This document shows positions 33,203 through 40,306 of a DNA stretch of 64,000 nt, piece by piece. This DNA is from Paraburkholderia polaris (lineage in GTDB: Bacteria > Pseudomonadota > Gammaproteobacteria > Burkholderiales > Burkholderiaceae): positions 1 through 64,000 of the forward strand of contig NZ_JABBGJ010000019.1 in the NCBI RefSeq assembly GCF_012927345.1, given 5' to 3'. The notes beneath the pieces were generated by a model, which made no database searches, was not told where the DNA came from, and saw only the letters and a list, made by a program, of their open reading frames with translations. The position numbers and the translations under genes were made by a program. Within the stretch, counting starts at the first letter, position 1, and each line of letters begins with the position of its first letter.

Positions 33203-34846
33203 CTATTTCAGGCCGACGTTCATGAATTGCGTCGGACCGAACGGGTCGATTTTGAAGCCCGTGACGTCTTTGCTGATCGGTTGGTAGACGGTGGAATGGG
33301 CAATCGGCGTGAACGGAACCTGCTGCTTGAAGATTTCCTGCGCTTCCATATAGGCCTTGGTTCGCTCGGCGAGATCGGTGGTGCCGCGACCTTTCCTGAT
33401 CAGGTCGTCGAAAGGTTTGTAGCACCATTTGGAGAAATTGCTGCCCTTCACCGCATCGCAGCCGAGCAACACGCCAAGCCAATTGTCAGGATCGCCGTAG
33501 TCTCCCGTCCAGCCGATCAGGATCGCCTCGTGTTCGCCTGCATGGGCGCGCCGGATGTACTCGCCCCACTCGTACGTGGCAATCGTCGTCTTGACGCCAA
33601 TCTTCGCCCAGTCGGCCTGTAGCATTTCAGCCATCAGCCGGGCATTCGGGTTGTAGGGTCGCTGCACCGGCATGGCCCACAGGGTAAGGTCAAAACCGTC
33701 CGGGTAGCCGGCCTCCTTCAGCAGCGCCTTGGCCTTGTCAACGTCGTAAGGCGCGTCTTTCAGGTTCTTGTCGTAGCCCCATTGGGTCGGCGGCATGGGA
33801 TTCGTCGCGATTTGCCCGGCGCCCTGATACACCGACTCGATAATCGCTTTCTTATTGATCGACATATCCAGCGCGCGTCGCACCAGCACGTTGTCGAGCG
33901 GTTTTTTCGTCGTGTTGTAGCCGAGGATGCCCAGATTGAACCCGACCTCGCTCGGCAGCGCCAGCGACGAGTCGGCCTTGATCTGCGGAATATCCGCCGG
34001 ACGCGGGTAGCTCATCACCTGACATTCTCCGCGTTTCAATTTCTGCAGGCGCACCGCGGGATCCAAAGTGATCGAAAAGAGGAGCTTGCCGATCTTCACG
34101 ACGCCCGGTTTCCAGTAGTCGGGATTGCCGTCGAAGCGGATCGTGTCGTCCTTGGTGTAGCTGCGGAAAATGAACGGCCCGGTGCCAACCGGGTATTGGT
34201 TGATATCGGAAGCCTTACCGGCTTTCAGCAGTTGATCCGTGTACTCCGCCGACAGAATCGACGCGAACGGCATCGCAATCTGCTGTAGGAACGGTGCATC
34301 GACCTCTTTTAGCGTGAACCGCACCGTGTACGGGTCCACCTTCTCGATCTTGGCGATGTTCTTTGCCAGTCCGAGATCGACGAAATAGGGAAACGGCACC
34401 GGGTAGGCCTTACGGAACGGCTGGTCGGGATCCAGCATCCGCTGGTAAGTGAAGACGACGTCGTCCGCATTGAATTCGCGGGTCGGCTTGAAGAACGAGG
34501 TGGTCTGAAACTTCACACCGTGCCGCAGGTAGAACGTGTATTGCAGGCCGTCCTGCGACACATCCCACTTCTCGGCGAGGCCCGGCTCGATATCTGTGCT
34601 GCCGCGTGCGAACTCCACAAGGCGGTTATAGACCGTGTACGAGGCGGCGGTGAATTCGACGCTGGTGGTGTACTGCGCGGAATCGAAGCCCGCCGGACTG
34701 CCTTCGGAGCAGAACACGAGGGTTTTGTCGGGCAAGGTGGCCGCGTCGGCTGCGGCGGGCGCGAGGCCGGCAGCCAGGACCGCGCAGGCGCTCAAGACTG
34801 GCAGGCAGGTATGGCGAACTGCAAACAGCAATCGGGATACTGTCAT
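33203..34846 (-). CDS. Dipeptide ABC transporter substrate-binding protein (copy 2, paralogue of dppA)
   Basis: 547 aa from ATG 34846 (MTVSRLLFAVRHTCLPVL); GGAG is 6 nt upstream, so the GTG at 34849 is unlikely. It has a signal peptide ending AAADA-ATL. The sequence runs parallel to dppA throughout (TTSFFKPTREFNADDVVFTYQRMLDPDQPFRKAYPVPFPYFVDLG; NPDYWKPGVVKIGKLLFSITLDPAVRLQKLKRGECQVMSYPRPADIP), differing mostly in surface residues. This suggests a recent tandem duplication with possible change in peptide preference. It has its own promoter. Confidence 0.93.
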   Translation of the reverse strand: MTVSRLLFAVRHTCLPVLSACAVLAAGLAPAAADAATLPDKTLVFCSEGSPAGFDSAQYTTSVEFTAASYTVYNRLVEFARGSTDIEPGLAEKWDVSQDGLQYTFYLRHGVKFQTTSFFKPTREFNADDVVFTYQRMLDPDQPFRKAYPVPFPYFVDLGLAKNIAKIEKVDPYTVRFTLKEVDAPFLQQIAMPFASILSAEYTDQLLKAGKASDINQYPVGTGPFIFRSYTKDDTIRFDGNPDYWKPGVVKIGKLLFSITLDPAVRLQKLKRGECQVMSYPRPADIPQIKADSSLALPSEVGFNLGILGYNTTKKPLDNVLVRRALDMSINKKAIIESVYQGAGQIATNPMPPTQWGYDKNLKDAPYDVDKAKALLKEAGYPDGFDLTLWAMPVQRPYNPNARLMAEMLQADWAKIGVKTTIATYEWGEYIRRAHAGEHEAILIGWTGDYGDPDNWLGVLLGCDAVKGSNFSKWCYKPFDDLIRKGRGTTDLAERTKAYMEAQEIFKQQVPFTPIAHSTVYQPISKDVTGFKIDPFGPTQFMNVGLK

Positions 34847-34884
34847 CACGTTCTCCGCACAGCAGCCAAGTCAGCTGCGCTTCG

Positions 34885-34913
34885 ATCATAGACAGCGCAA
34901 AAATCGGGTTCAA
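34885..34913 (-). promoter_or_regulatory. Strong sigma-70 promoter upstream of the second dppA copy
   Basis: On the minus strand TTGAAC and TATGAT are separated by exactly 17 nt. The -10 element ends 39 nt upstream of the ATG at 34846. A near-consensus promoter. Confidence 0.65.
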
Positions 34914-35119
34914 TGCGGGCTTACACGCCGCAGGGAAATGCCTGGTGGGAGTGATTGCTGCAGCGCAGCAGCGACTTGACGCGTTGAATTCCTGAACTGG
35001 ATTTTCTGTGCGCGATATTGGATACAGGGCGCCGAGGTACAACGGGCGTTGCGACGAACGATTCAAGCGCTGGTGTGCCGGCACAAGCCCCATGCCGCCC
35101 AAACGCCAGACTCCCGGCG
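34914..35119. other. Intergenic region between dppA paralogue and metF operon terminator
   Basis: This part of the 330-bp gap holds no credible gene. The open frames on both strands are short and arginine-rich. Only the promoter to its left and the terminator to its right are recognised. Confidence 0.5.
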
Positions 35120-35157
35120 AAAAAAAACCGCGCGGCTGGATAAGCCGCGCGGTTTTG
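35120..35157 (-). terminator. Rho-independent terminator of the ahcY-metF operon
   Basis: CCGCGCGGCT and AAGCCGCGCGG form an almost perfect stem with a small loop; on the minus strand it is followed by T8. It ends about 20 nt after the metF stop. A T4 on the other strand could also allow two-way termination. Confidence 0.85.
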
Positions 35158-35176
35158 TGCAAAGGCTAGCCCGCGC

Positions 35177-36007
35177 TTAAGCGCCCAGCCGTTCGCAGAT
35201 CGCCTTGGTCGCCGCCGCGCCATTGAGCGTGTAGAAGTGCAGGCCCGGCACCTTCGCGTCGATGAGACGCTGGCACAGGTCCGTCACCACATCCAGCCCG
35301 AAGGCGCGAATCGACTCGCGGTCGTCGCCGAAGCTTTCCAGTCGGCGCGCGACCCAGCGCGGCACTTCCGCGCCGCACATCTCCGAGAAACGCATCAGCT
35401 GCGAGAAGTTCGTGATCGGCATGATGCCCGGCACGATCGGCACGTCGACGCCGAGCTTCCTCGCGTCGTCGACGAAACGGAAGTACGCGTCCGCGTTGAA
35501 GAAATACTGCGTGATCGCCGAATTGGCGCCGGCCTTCACTTTATTGGCGAAGTTTTCCAGATCGTGACGCGGCGAGCGCGACTGCGGGTGGTACTCCGGG
35601 TAGCCGGCCACCTCGATCCAGAACCAGTCGCCGAACTCGGCGCGGATAAAGCTCACCAGTTCCGACGCGTAGCGCAGTTCGCCGACTTCGCCCATGCCGG
35701 ACGGCAGATCGCCGCGCAGCGCGACGATATGGCGAATGCCATGCGCGCGGTACTCGTTGAGGATCGCGCGCAGGCTCTCTTTCGACGAGCCGATGCACGA
35801 CACGTGCGGCGCCGCTTCGAGCCCTTCCTTCGCCATATCGACGACGGTATCGAGCGTGCCCTGTTGCGTCGAGCCGCCGGCGCCGAACGTGACGGACACG
35901 AACTTGGGCTTGAGCGGTGCGAGCTGTGCGCGGGTGGCGCGCAGCTTGTCGACGCCTTCCTGCGTTTTCGGCGGGAAGAATTCGAATGAAAGTTCGATCG
36001 GATTCAT
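35177..36007 (-). CDS. metF: 5,10-methylenetetrahydrofolate reductase
   Basis: 276 aa. It begins MNPIELSFEFFPPKTQEGVDKLRATRAQLAPLKPKFVSVTFGAGG, the FAD-enzyme signature, with the catalytic Glu and the FGAGGSTQ loop. IVALRGDLPSG, VAGYPEYHPQSRSPRHDLENFANKVKAGANSAITQYFFN and PGIMPITNFSQLMRFSEMCGAEVP complete the family pattern. It makes methyl-THF for methionine synthesis. It is the last gene of the ahcY operon and is controlled with it by the SAH riboswitch. Confidence 0.97.
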   Translation of the reverse strand: MNPIELSFEFFPPKTQEGVDKLRATRAQLAPLKPKFVSVTFGAGGSTQQGTLDTVVDMAKEGLEAAPHVSCIGSSKESLRAILNEYRAHGIRHIVALRGDLPSGMGEVGELRYASELVSFIRAEFGDWFWIEVAGYPEYHPQSRSPRHDLENFANKVKAGANSAITQYFFNADAYFRFVDDARKLGVDVPIVPGIMPITNFSQLMRFSEMCGAEVPRWVARRLESFGDDRESIRAFGLDVVTDLCQRLIDAKVPGLHFYTLNGAAATKAICERLGA

Positions 36008-36018
36008 GGTTCAGTAGA

Positions 36019-36372
36019 TCAACCGATGCTGCGGTTGCCGAAAATAAGCGCGGACAGCAGCCACGAAACGATGCTGTACAGAATCGAGCCGAAGAACGCT
36101 GACCAGAAACCCGACACTTCGAATCCCTTCAGCAGCGACGCGCACAGCCAGAAGCACAGCGCATTGACCACCAGAATGAAGAGTCCGAGCGTGACGATCG
36201 TGACGGGCAGCGTCAACAGGATCAGCACCGGACGCAGGATCGTATTGATCAACCCGAGCACCACCGCGACGATCAAGGCGGTGCCGAAGCTACGGATATG
36301 AATCGACGGTACGAGGTACGTGATGATCAGAAGCGCAAGCGCGTTGATCAGCCAGGTCAGCAGCACGGTCAT
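36019..36372 (-). CDS. Phage-holin-4-like small membrane protein (YvlD family)
   Basis: 117 aa from ATG 36372 (MTVLLTWLINALALLIITYLVPSI), with AAAGGAG just upstream. Four hydrophobic spans fill the sequence, and GLINTILRPVLILLTLPVTIVTLGLFILVVNALCFWL is diagnostic for the YvlD/phage_holin_4_2 family. The family is not really phage-derived; its role is unknown but it may act in membrane stress. Position between ahcY and metF, 11 nt before metF, is a conserved Burkholderia arrangement by recollection. Confidence 0.9.
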   Translation of the reverse strand: MTVLLTWLINALALLIITYLVPSIHIRSFGTALIVAVVLGLINTILRPVLILLTLPVTIVTLGLFILVVNALCFWLCASLLKGFEVSGFWSAFFGSILYSIVSWLLSALIFGNRSIG

Positions 36373-36501
36373 GTAGAGCTCCTTTAGGCAGGATGTCCGT
36401 TTGAACGGAACGCGGCGGGCATGGCGAACAAAGCGGCGCATTACGCGCCGCTTTGTCGTCAAACTGTCATGCGTTTAAACCGCCCGCGTGCTTAATATTA
36501 C

Positions 36502-37917
36502 TTAGTAGCGGTAGTGATTCGGCTTGAACGGACCGTTCTTGTCGACGCTGATATAGCTCGCCTGATAGTCCGACAGCACCGTCAGTTCCGCGCCGATACG
36601 GCCCAGATGCAGGCGCGCCACCTTTTCATCAAGGTGCTTCGGCAACACGTAGACCTTGTTTTCGTACTTGTCGCCGTGAACGAACAGCTCGATCTGCGCG
36701 ATCGTCTGGTTCGTGAACGATGCCGACATCACGAACGACGGGTGGCCCGTCGCGCAACCCAGATTCACCAGGCGCCCTTCAGCCAGCAGGATGACGCGCT
36801 TGCCGTCCGGGAAAATGATGTGGTCGACTTGCGGCTTGATGTTTTCCCACGTGTACTTGCGCGTCGATGCAACGTCGATTTCCGAATCGAAGTGACCGAT
36901 GTTGCAAACAATTGCGTTGTTGCGCATGGCAGCCATGTGATCGTGGCCGATCACGTGGAAGTTGCCCGTTGCCGTCACGAAAATGTCAGCCTTGTCGGCG
37001 GCGTATTCCATCGTCACGACGCGGTAGCCTTCCATCGCTGCCTGCAATGCGCAGATCGGGTCGATTTCCGTGACCCACACCGTGGCGCCCAGACCGCGCA
37101 GCGATTGTGCGCAGCCCTTGCCCACGTCGCCGTAACCGGCCACGACTGCGATCTTGCCGGCGATCATCACGTCGGTTGCGCGCTTGATACCGTCGACCAG
37201 CGACTCGCGGCAGCCATACAGATTGTCGAACTTCGACTTCGTGACCGAATCGTTCACGTTGATGGCCGGGAACGGTAGGCGCCCTTCCTTTTCCATCTGG
37301 TACAGACGATGCACGCCGGTCGTGGTTTCTTCGGTCACGCCCTTAATGTGCGCGAGACGCGTGGAGTACCACACCGGGTCAGCGTCGAGGTGCTTGGCAA
37401 TCGACTTGTACAGCGCCACTTCTTCTTCGTTTTCCGGCTTCGAGATCACCGAACGGTCTTTCTCTGCCTTCGAGCCGAGGATCAGCAGCAACGTGGCGTC
37501 GCCGCCGTCGTCGAGGATCATGTTGGCGAATTCGCCATTCGGCCATTCGAAAATGCGGTGCGAGAATTCCCAGTATTCGTCGAGCGATTCGCCCTTGAAT
37601 GCGAACACCGGCACGCCGCCTTGCGCAATCGCGGCGGCTGCATGATCCTGCGTCGAGAAAATATTGCACGATGCCCAGCGCACGTCCGCGCCGAGTGCCG
37701 TCAAGGTTTCGATCAGCACGCCGGTTTGAATCGTCATGTGCAGCGAACCCGCGATGCGCGCGCCCTTCAGCGGCTGCGAGCTCTTGTATTCCTCGCGCGT
37801 CTGCATGAGGCCGGGCATTTCGGTTTCCGCGATATTCAGTTCCTTGCGGCCCCAGGCTGCAAGCGACATATCGGCGACGAGAAAGTCTTGCTTTGAATCG
37901 AGAACTACGGCGTTCAT
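36502..37917 (-). CDS. ahcY: S-adenosylhomocysteine hydrolase
   Basis: 471 aa from ATG 37917; AAAGGAGG lies 5 nt upstream, and the GTG at 37920 is not needed. The long form with the proteobacterial insertion is seen. The NAD-binding motif is VAGYGDVGKGCAQSLRG, and ETEMPGLM, HMTIQTGVLIETL, NVNDSVTKSKFDNLYGCRESLVDGIKRATD and LAEGRLVNLGCATGHPSFVMS are family hallmarks; the C-terminal KPNHYRY is diagnostic. It hydrolyses SAH to adenosine and homocysteine. An SAH riboswitch precedes it. Confidence 0.98.
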   Translation of the reverse strand: MNAVVLDSKQDFLVADMSLAAWGRKELNIAETEMPGLMQTREEYKSSQPLKGARIAGSLHMTIQTGVLIETLTALGADVRWASCNIFSTQDHAAAAIAQGGVPVFAFKGESLDEYWEFSHRIFEWPNGEFANMILDDGGDATLLLILGSKAEKDRSVISKPENEEEVALYKSIAKHLDADPVWYSTRLAHIKGVTEETTTGVHRLYQMEKEGRLPFPAINVNDSVTKSKFDNLYGCRESLVDGIKRATDVMIAGKIAVVAGYGDVGKGCAQSLRGLGATVWVTEIDPICALQAAMEGYRVVTMEYAADKADIFVTATGNFHVIGHDHMAAMRNNAIVCNIGHFDSEIDVASTRKYTWENIKPQVDHIIFPDGKRVILLAEGRLVNLGCATGHPSFVMSASFTNQTIAQIELFVHGDKYENKVYVLPKHLDEKVARLHLGRIGAELTVLSDYQASYISVDKNGPFKPNHYRY

Positions 37918-37984
37918 CACGCCCTCCTTTCTAAGAAATTGACTAGAAATTTGACGTGAGCGCGGTTCGATGCGGTGGATAGGA

Positions 37985-38087
37985 AAGCGCTATGCGCATC
38001 CGAGCCCTCCGATTGAAGCCTCCGAGCCTGGCGGGCGGCCGGCGAATATGCTGATTCGCGGTACCCGTCGCAACGCTCCTCGAAGAC
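37985..38087 (-). ncRNA. SAH riboswitch controlling ahcY operon
   Basis: On the minus strand the core reads CGAGGAGCGTTGCGACGGG ... CCAGGCTCGGAGGC, matching the S-adenosylhomocysteine riboswitch. Stem P1 (9 bp with wobble pairs) forms between 38079-38087 and 38018-38026. A pseudoknot can form between GAGCGUU (38072-38078) and AGCGCUU (37985-37991); the joining segment is longer than in the Ralstonia example. It ends 68 nt before the ahcY ATG. SAH binding would raise ahcY expression. Confidence 0.88.
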
Positions 38088-38163
38088 GAACGGCGATTGT
38101 AGCAAATCGAGATGGCTTCGGGGTGTGGATCGGGTGTGGATCGGGTTGGCGCCGGCTTGGTGA

Positions 38164-38961
38164 TTACGCAGCGTGATTCGGGAGCGCAGATGCGGCTGCC
38201 TCGGCAGCGACGCTTGCCGTGCGCAATTGCTCGATACCCGCCCGTGCGGTTTCGAGGAACTGCCTGGAAAAACGAAATGCGTCATTCAGGTCGACGGGAT
38301 CCGGCTTCCGCATACCGAGCGCGATGCGGAAATAGCGTTCGGCGTGAATGCCCGAGTGGTAATGCATACGCACGCGCTTCACATCGTCGAGGCGCCGGTT
38401 GCCGAAAATCTCGCGCAGAGCCCACGAAAACGCCCCGTCCTCTCCACCGATGCGGCGGAACGCTTCATCCATCGGGAAGCCGCCGAGTGCGGCATATACC
38501 GCGCGACGGATGATCAGGCTGCTCGGCACCGTGTTGCTGAGCGTTGCAGCGTGCTTGCCGAAATCGGCATGACCGATGATGTCGGCCGGAAAATCCGTGT
38601 AGTCGACGTCGAGCCGCACGGACACTTCCCTGGGGTTCTGCGCGAGGAACGTACTCGCCGCGGCCAAGGCGCCGGGCAGATATTCGTCGTCAGCATCAAG
38701 GAAGGCCAGCAGGCCGTGCGACGCATGCATCGCGCCCCAGTTGCGCGCTCGCGCCGCGCCGCCGTTGACGGGCATCCGCAGCAGGCCCACGCGTTCGTCG
38801 AGGGTTCCGCAATACGCAACGAGCTCGGCGGAGGCATCGGTCGAACCGTCGTCCACCACGATGATCTGCGCGGCTTCCGGCTGAATCAGGCAACTTTGGA
38901 GTGCACGGGCGAGCGTCGCCGCGCCGTTGTAGCAGGGAATGATGATCGAGATGGGCGTCAT
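38164..38961 (-). CDS. Family 2 glycosyltransferase
   Basis: 265 aa. The GT-A motif starts MTPISIIIPCYNGAATLARALQSCL, with VVDDGSTDAS and the LAFLDADDEYLPGAL DxD-containing site. The C-terminal domain lacks membrane spans, so it is cytosolic. It probably transfers a sugar to a glycan or lipid precursor. It stands alone next to the ahcY operon and LysR gene. Target unknown. Confidence 0.92.
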   Translation of the reverse strand: MTPISIIIPCYNGAATLARALQSCLIQPEAAQIIVVDDGSTDASAELVAYCGTLDERVGLLRMPVNGGAARARNWGAMHASHGLLAFLDADDEYLPGALAAASTFLAQNPREVSVRLDVDYTDFPADIIGHADFGKHAATLSNTVPSSLIIRRAVYAALGGFPMDEAFRRIGGEDGAFSWALREIFGNRRLDDVKRVRMHYHSGIHAERYFRIALGMRKPDPVDLNDAFRFSRQFLETARAGIEQLRTASVAAEAAASALPNHAA

Positions 38962-39152
38962 GACTTGATACGGGCGCTGCGGGCCGACAGTAGAGAACCG
39001 TCGATGTTATCCCGCTTCCGGCGGCGTCCATCCTGGAAAAGCGATGTGCGCGACCGCGCCGAACAACGCGCTGCGCGTGAACAGCGCCGAAACGAAGCGC
39101 GTTATCAGGTGGGACCGCAACATAAATACGATGACTTACAATCGCTCAAATC

Positions 39153-39167
39153 ATTCCAAATTGGAAT
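39153..39167. promoter_or_regulatory. Palindrome upstream of the LysR gene, candidate self-operator
   Basis: ATTCCAA-A-TTGGAAT is a 7-bp perfect inverted repeat ending 16 nt before the GTG start of the LysR gene. LysR proteins commonly bind T-N11-A palindromes and repress themselves. The position in the leader suits autoregulation. Confidence 0.5.
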
Positions 39168-39183
39168 TCTGGAGCCTGAGATC

Positions 39184-40143
39184 GTGGAACTACGTGCGCT
39201 GCGGTATTTCGTCGAAGTGGTGCGTCAACAGAGCTTCACCGTCGCCGCCGAGCAGATGTTCGTCACGCAGCCGACCATCAGCAAGATGGTCAAGTCGCTA
39301 GAAGACGAAATCGGCTCGCCGCTGCTGTTGCGCGACGGGCGCCAGATGGTGTTGACCGACGCCGGCCGGATCGTCTACCAGCGCGGTCAGGACGTGCTGG
39401 CGGCGCACGCGCGGTTGCAGGCCGAGCTGAACGATCTGGACACGCTCGGCCGTGGCGAGCTCACCATCGGCATTCCGCCAATGGGCGGCACACTCTTCAC
39501 GCCCGCGATTGCCGCTTTCCGCCAGCGCTACCCGAAAATCGAATTGAAGCTGTTCGAGCAGGGTTCGCGCGCGATCGAAGCCGCGCTGATCCATGGCGAG
39601 CTGGAGTTAGGTGGCGTGCTGCAACCGGTCGACCCGGAAAACATCGAAGTCCTGCCGATGACGCGGCAATTGCTATGGCTGGTCGCGCGCACCGGCTCAC
39701 GCTGGGACGATCTGCACGAAGTGCCGCTCGCCGAGCTCGCCAACGAGCCGTTCGTGTTCTACGGCGAGAGCCTCGCGCTCAACGATGTCGTGCTAAATGC
39801 GTGCCGCACCGCCGGCTTTGCGCCGACCATCGTCGGGCGCAGCGGGCACTGGGATTTCATGGCCGCGCTGGTGCTGGCCGGCGTCGGCATCGCGCTGTTG
39901 CCGGCGCCGTATTGCCGACGGCTCGACGCGGCGCAGTTCACCTGCCGCCCCGTGGTGGAACCGGAGATTCCGTGGGAAATGGCGATTGGCTGGCGCCGCA
40001 ACGGCTATCTGTCGCACGCGGCGCGCGCATGGCTGGAGGTGGCCCGCGAGACGCTGCCGGGGCAGGCCGTCGACGATTTCATGCTGGGACCGGGCATCGG
40101 CATGACCGGTATCACGGCACCTGTTCAGATACCGCCGCCGTAA
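39184..40143 (+). CDS. LysR family transcriptional regulator
   Basis: 319 aa if starting at GTG 39184 (MELRALRYFVEVVRQQSFTVAAEQMFVTQPTISKMVKSLEDEIG). The frame is open far upstream, but that part is antisense to the glycosyltransferase gene. Residues 1-60 hold the LysR winged HTH. The co-inducer domain has GELTIGIPPMGGTLFTPAIAAFRQRYPKIEL, ELELGGVLQP and GVGIALLPAPY. It is related to CynR/CatM-type regulators; the ligand is unknown. The likely target is itself or the flanking glycosyltransferase. A terminator follows. Confidence 0.9.
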   Translation: MELRALRYFVEVVRQQSFTVAAEQMFVTQPTISKMVKSLEDEIGSPLLLRDGRQMVLTDAGRIVYQRGQDVLAAHARLQAELNDLDTLGRGELTIGIPPMGGTLFTPAIAAFRQRYPKIELKLFEQGSRAIEAALIHGELELGGVLQPVDPENIEVLPMTRQLLWLVARTGSRWDDLHEVPLAELANEPFVFYGESLALNDVVLNACRTAGFAPTIVGRSGHWDFMAALVLAGVGIALLPAPYCRRLDAAQFTCRPVVEPEIPWEMAIGWRRNGYLSHAARAWLEVARETLPGQAVDDFMLGPGIGMTGITAPVQIPPP

Positions 40144-40145
40144 GT

Positions 40146-40211
40146 GCGGCCGTCGCGAATGTGGCCACCGCAAACGCGGCCGCCTCGAATATGGCCGCCG
40201 CAAATGCGGCC
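40146..40211. repeat. 30-bp GC-rich tandem repeat after the LysR gene
   Basis: Two imperfect 30-nt copies (40146-40175, 40176-40205) and a third start share the pattern GCGGCCG...CGAAT.TGGCC.CCGCAAA. It lies between the LysR stop and its terminator. It resembles the 30-nt unit repeats near 47560. Confidence 0.6.
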
Positions 40212-40224
40212 AGCCAAATGACAA

Positions 40225-40260
40225 CATGCCGCCCGGCGCGAACCGGGCGGCATGTTTTTT
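40225..40260 (+). terminator. Rho-independent terminator after the LysR gene
   Basis: CATGCCGCCCGG and CCGGGCGGCATG form a perfect 12-bp stem with a 6-nt loop, then TTTTTT. Confidence 0.9.
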
Positions 40261-40306
40261 AGGTTCACCTCAACGGTTCACCTCGGACGCTCACTGAGCA
40301 CCGTCA

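Noticed and set aside
36019..36372. Prophage holin
   Set aside because: The phage-holin-4 name is historical; the gene lies in a metabolic operon without phage genes nearby.
38173..39183. Upstream extension of the LysR frame (337 codons)
   Set aside because: It is antisense to the family 2 glycosyltransferase gene; the LysR homology begins at GTG 39184.
40144..40211. CRISPR-like array
   Set aside because: Only two copies of an imperfect 30-nt repeat without spacers and no cas genes are present; it is a tandem repeat.
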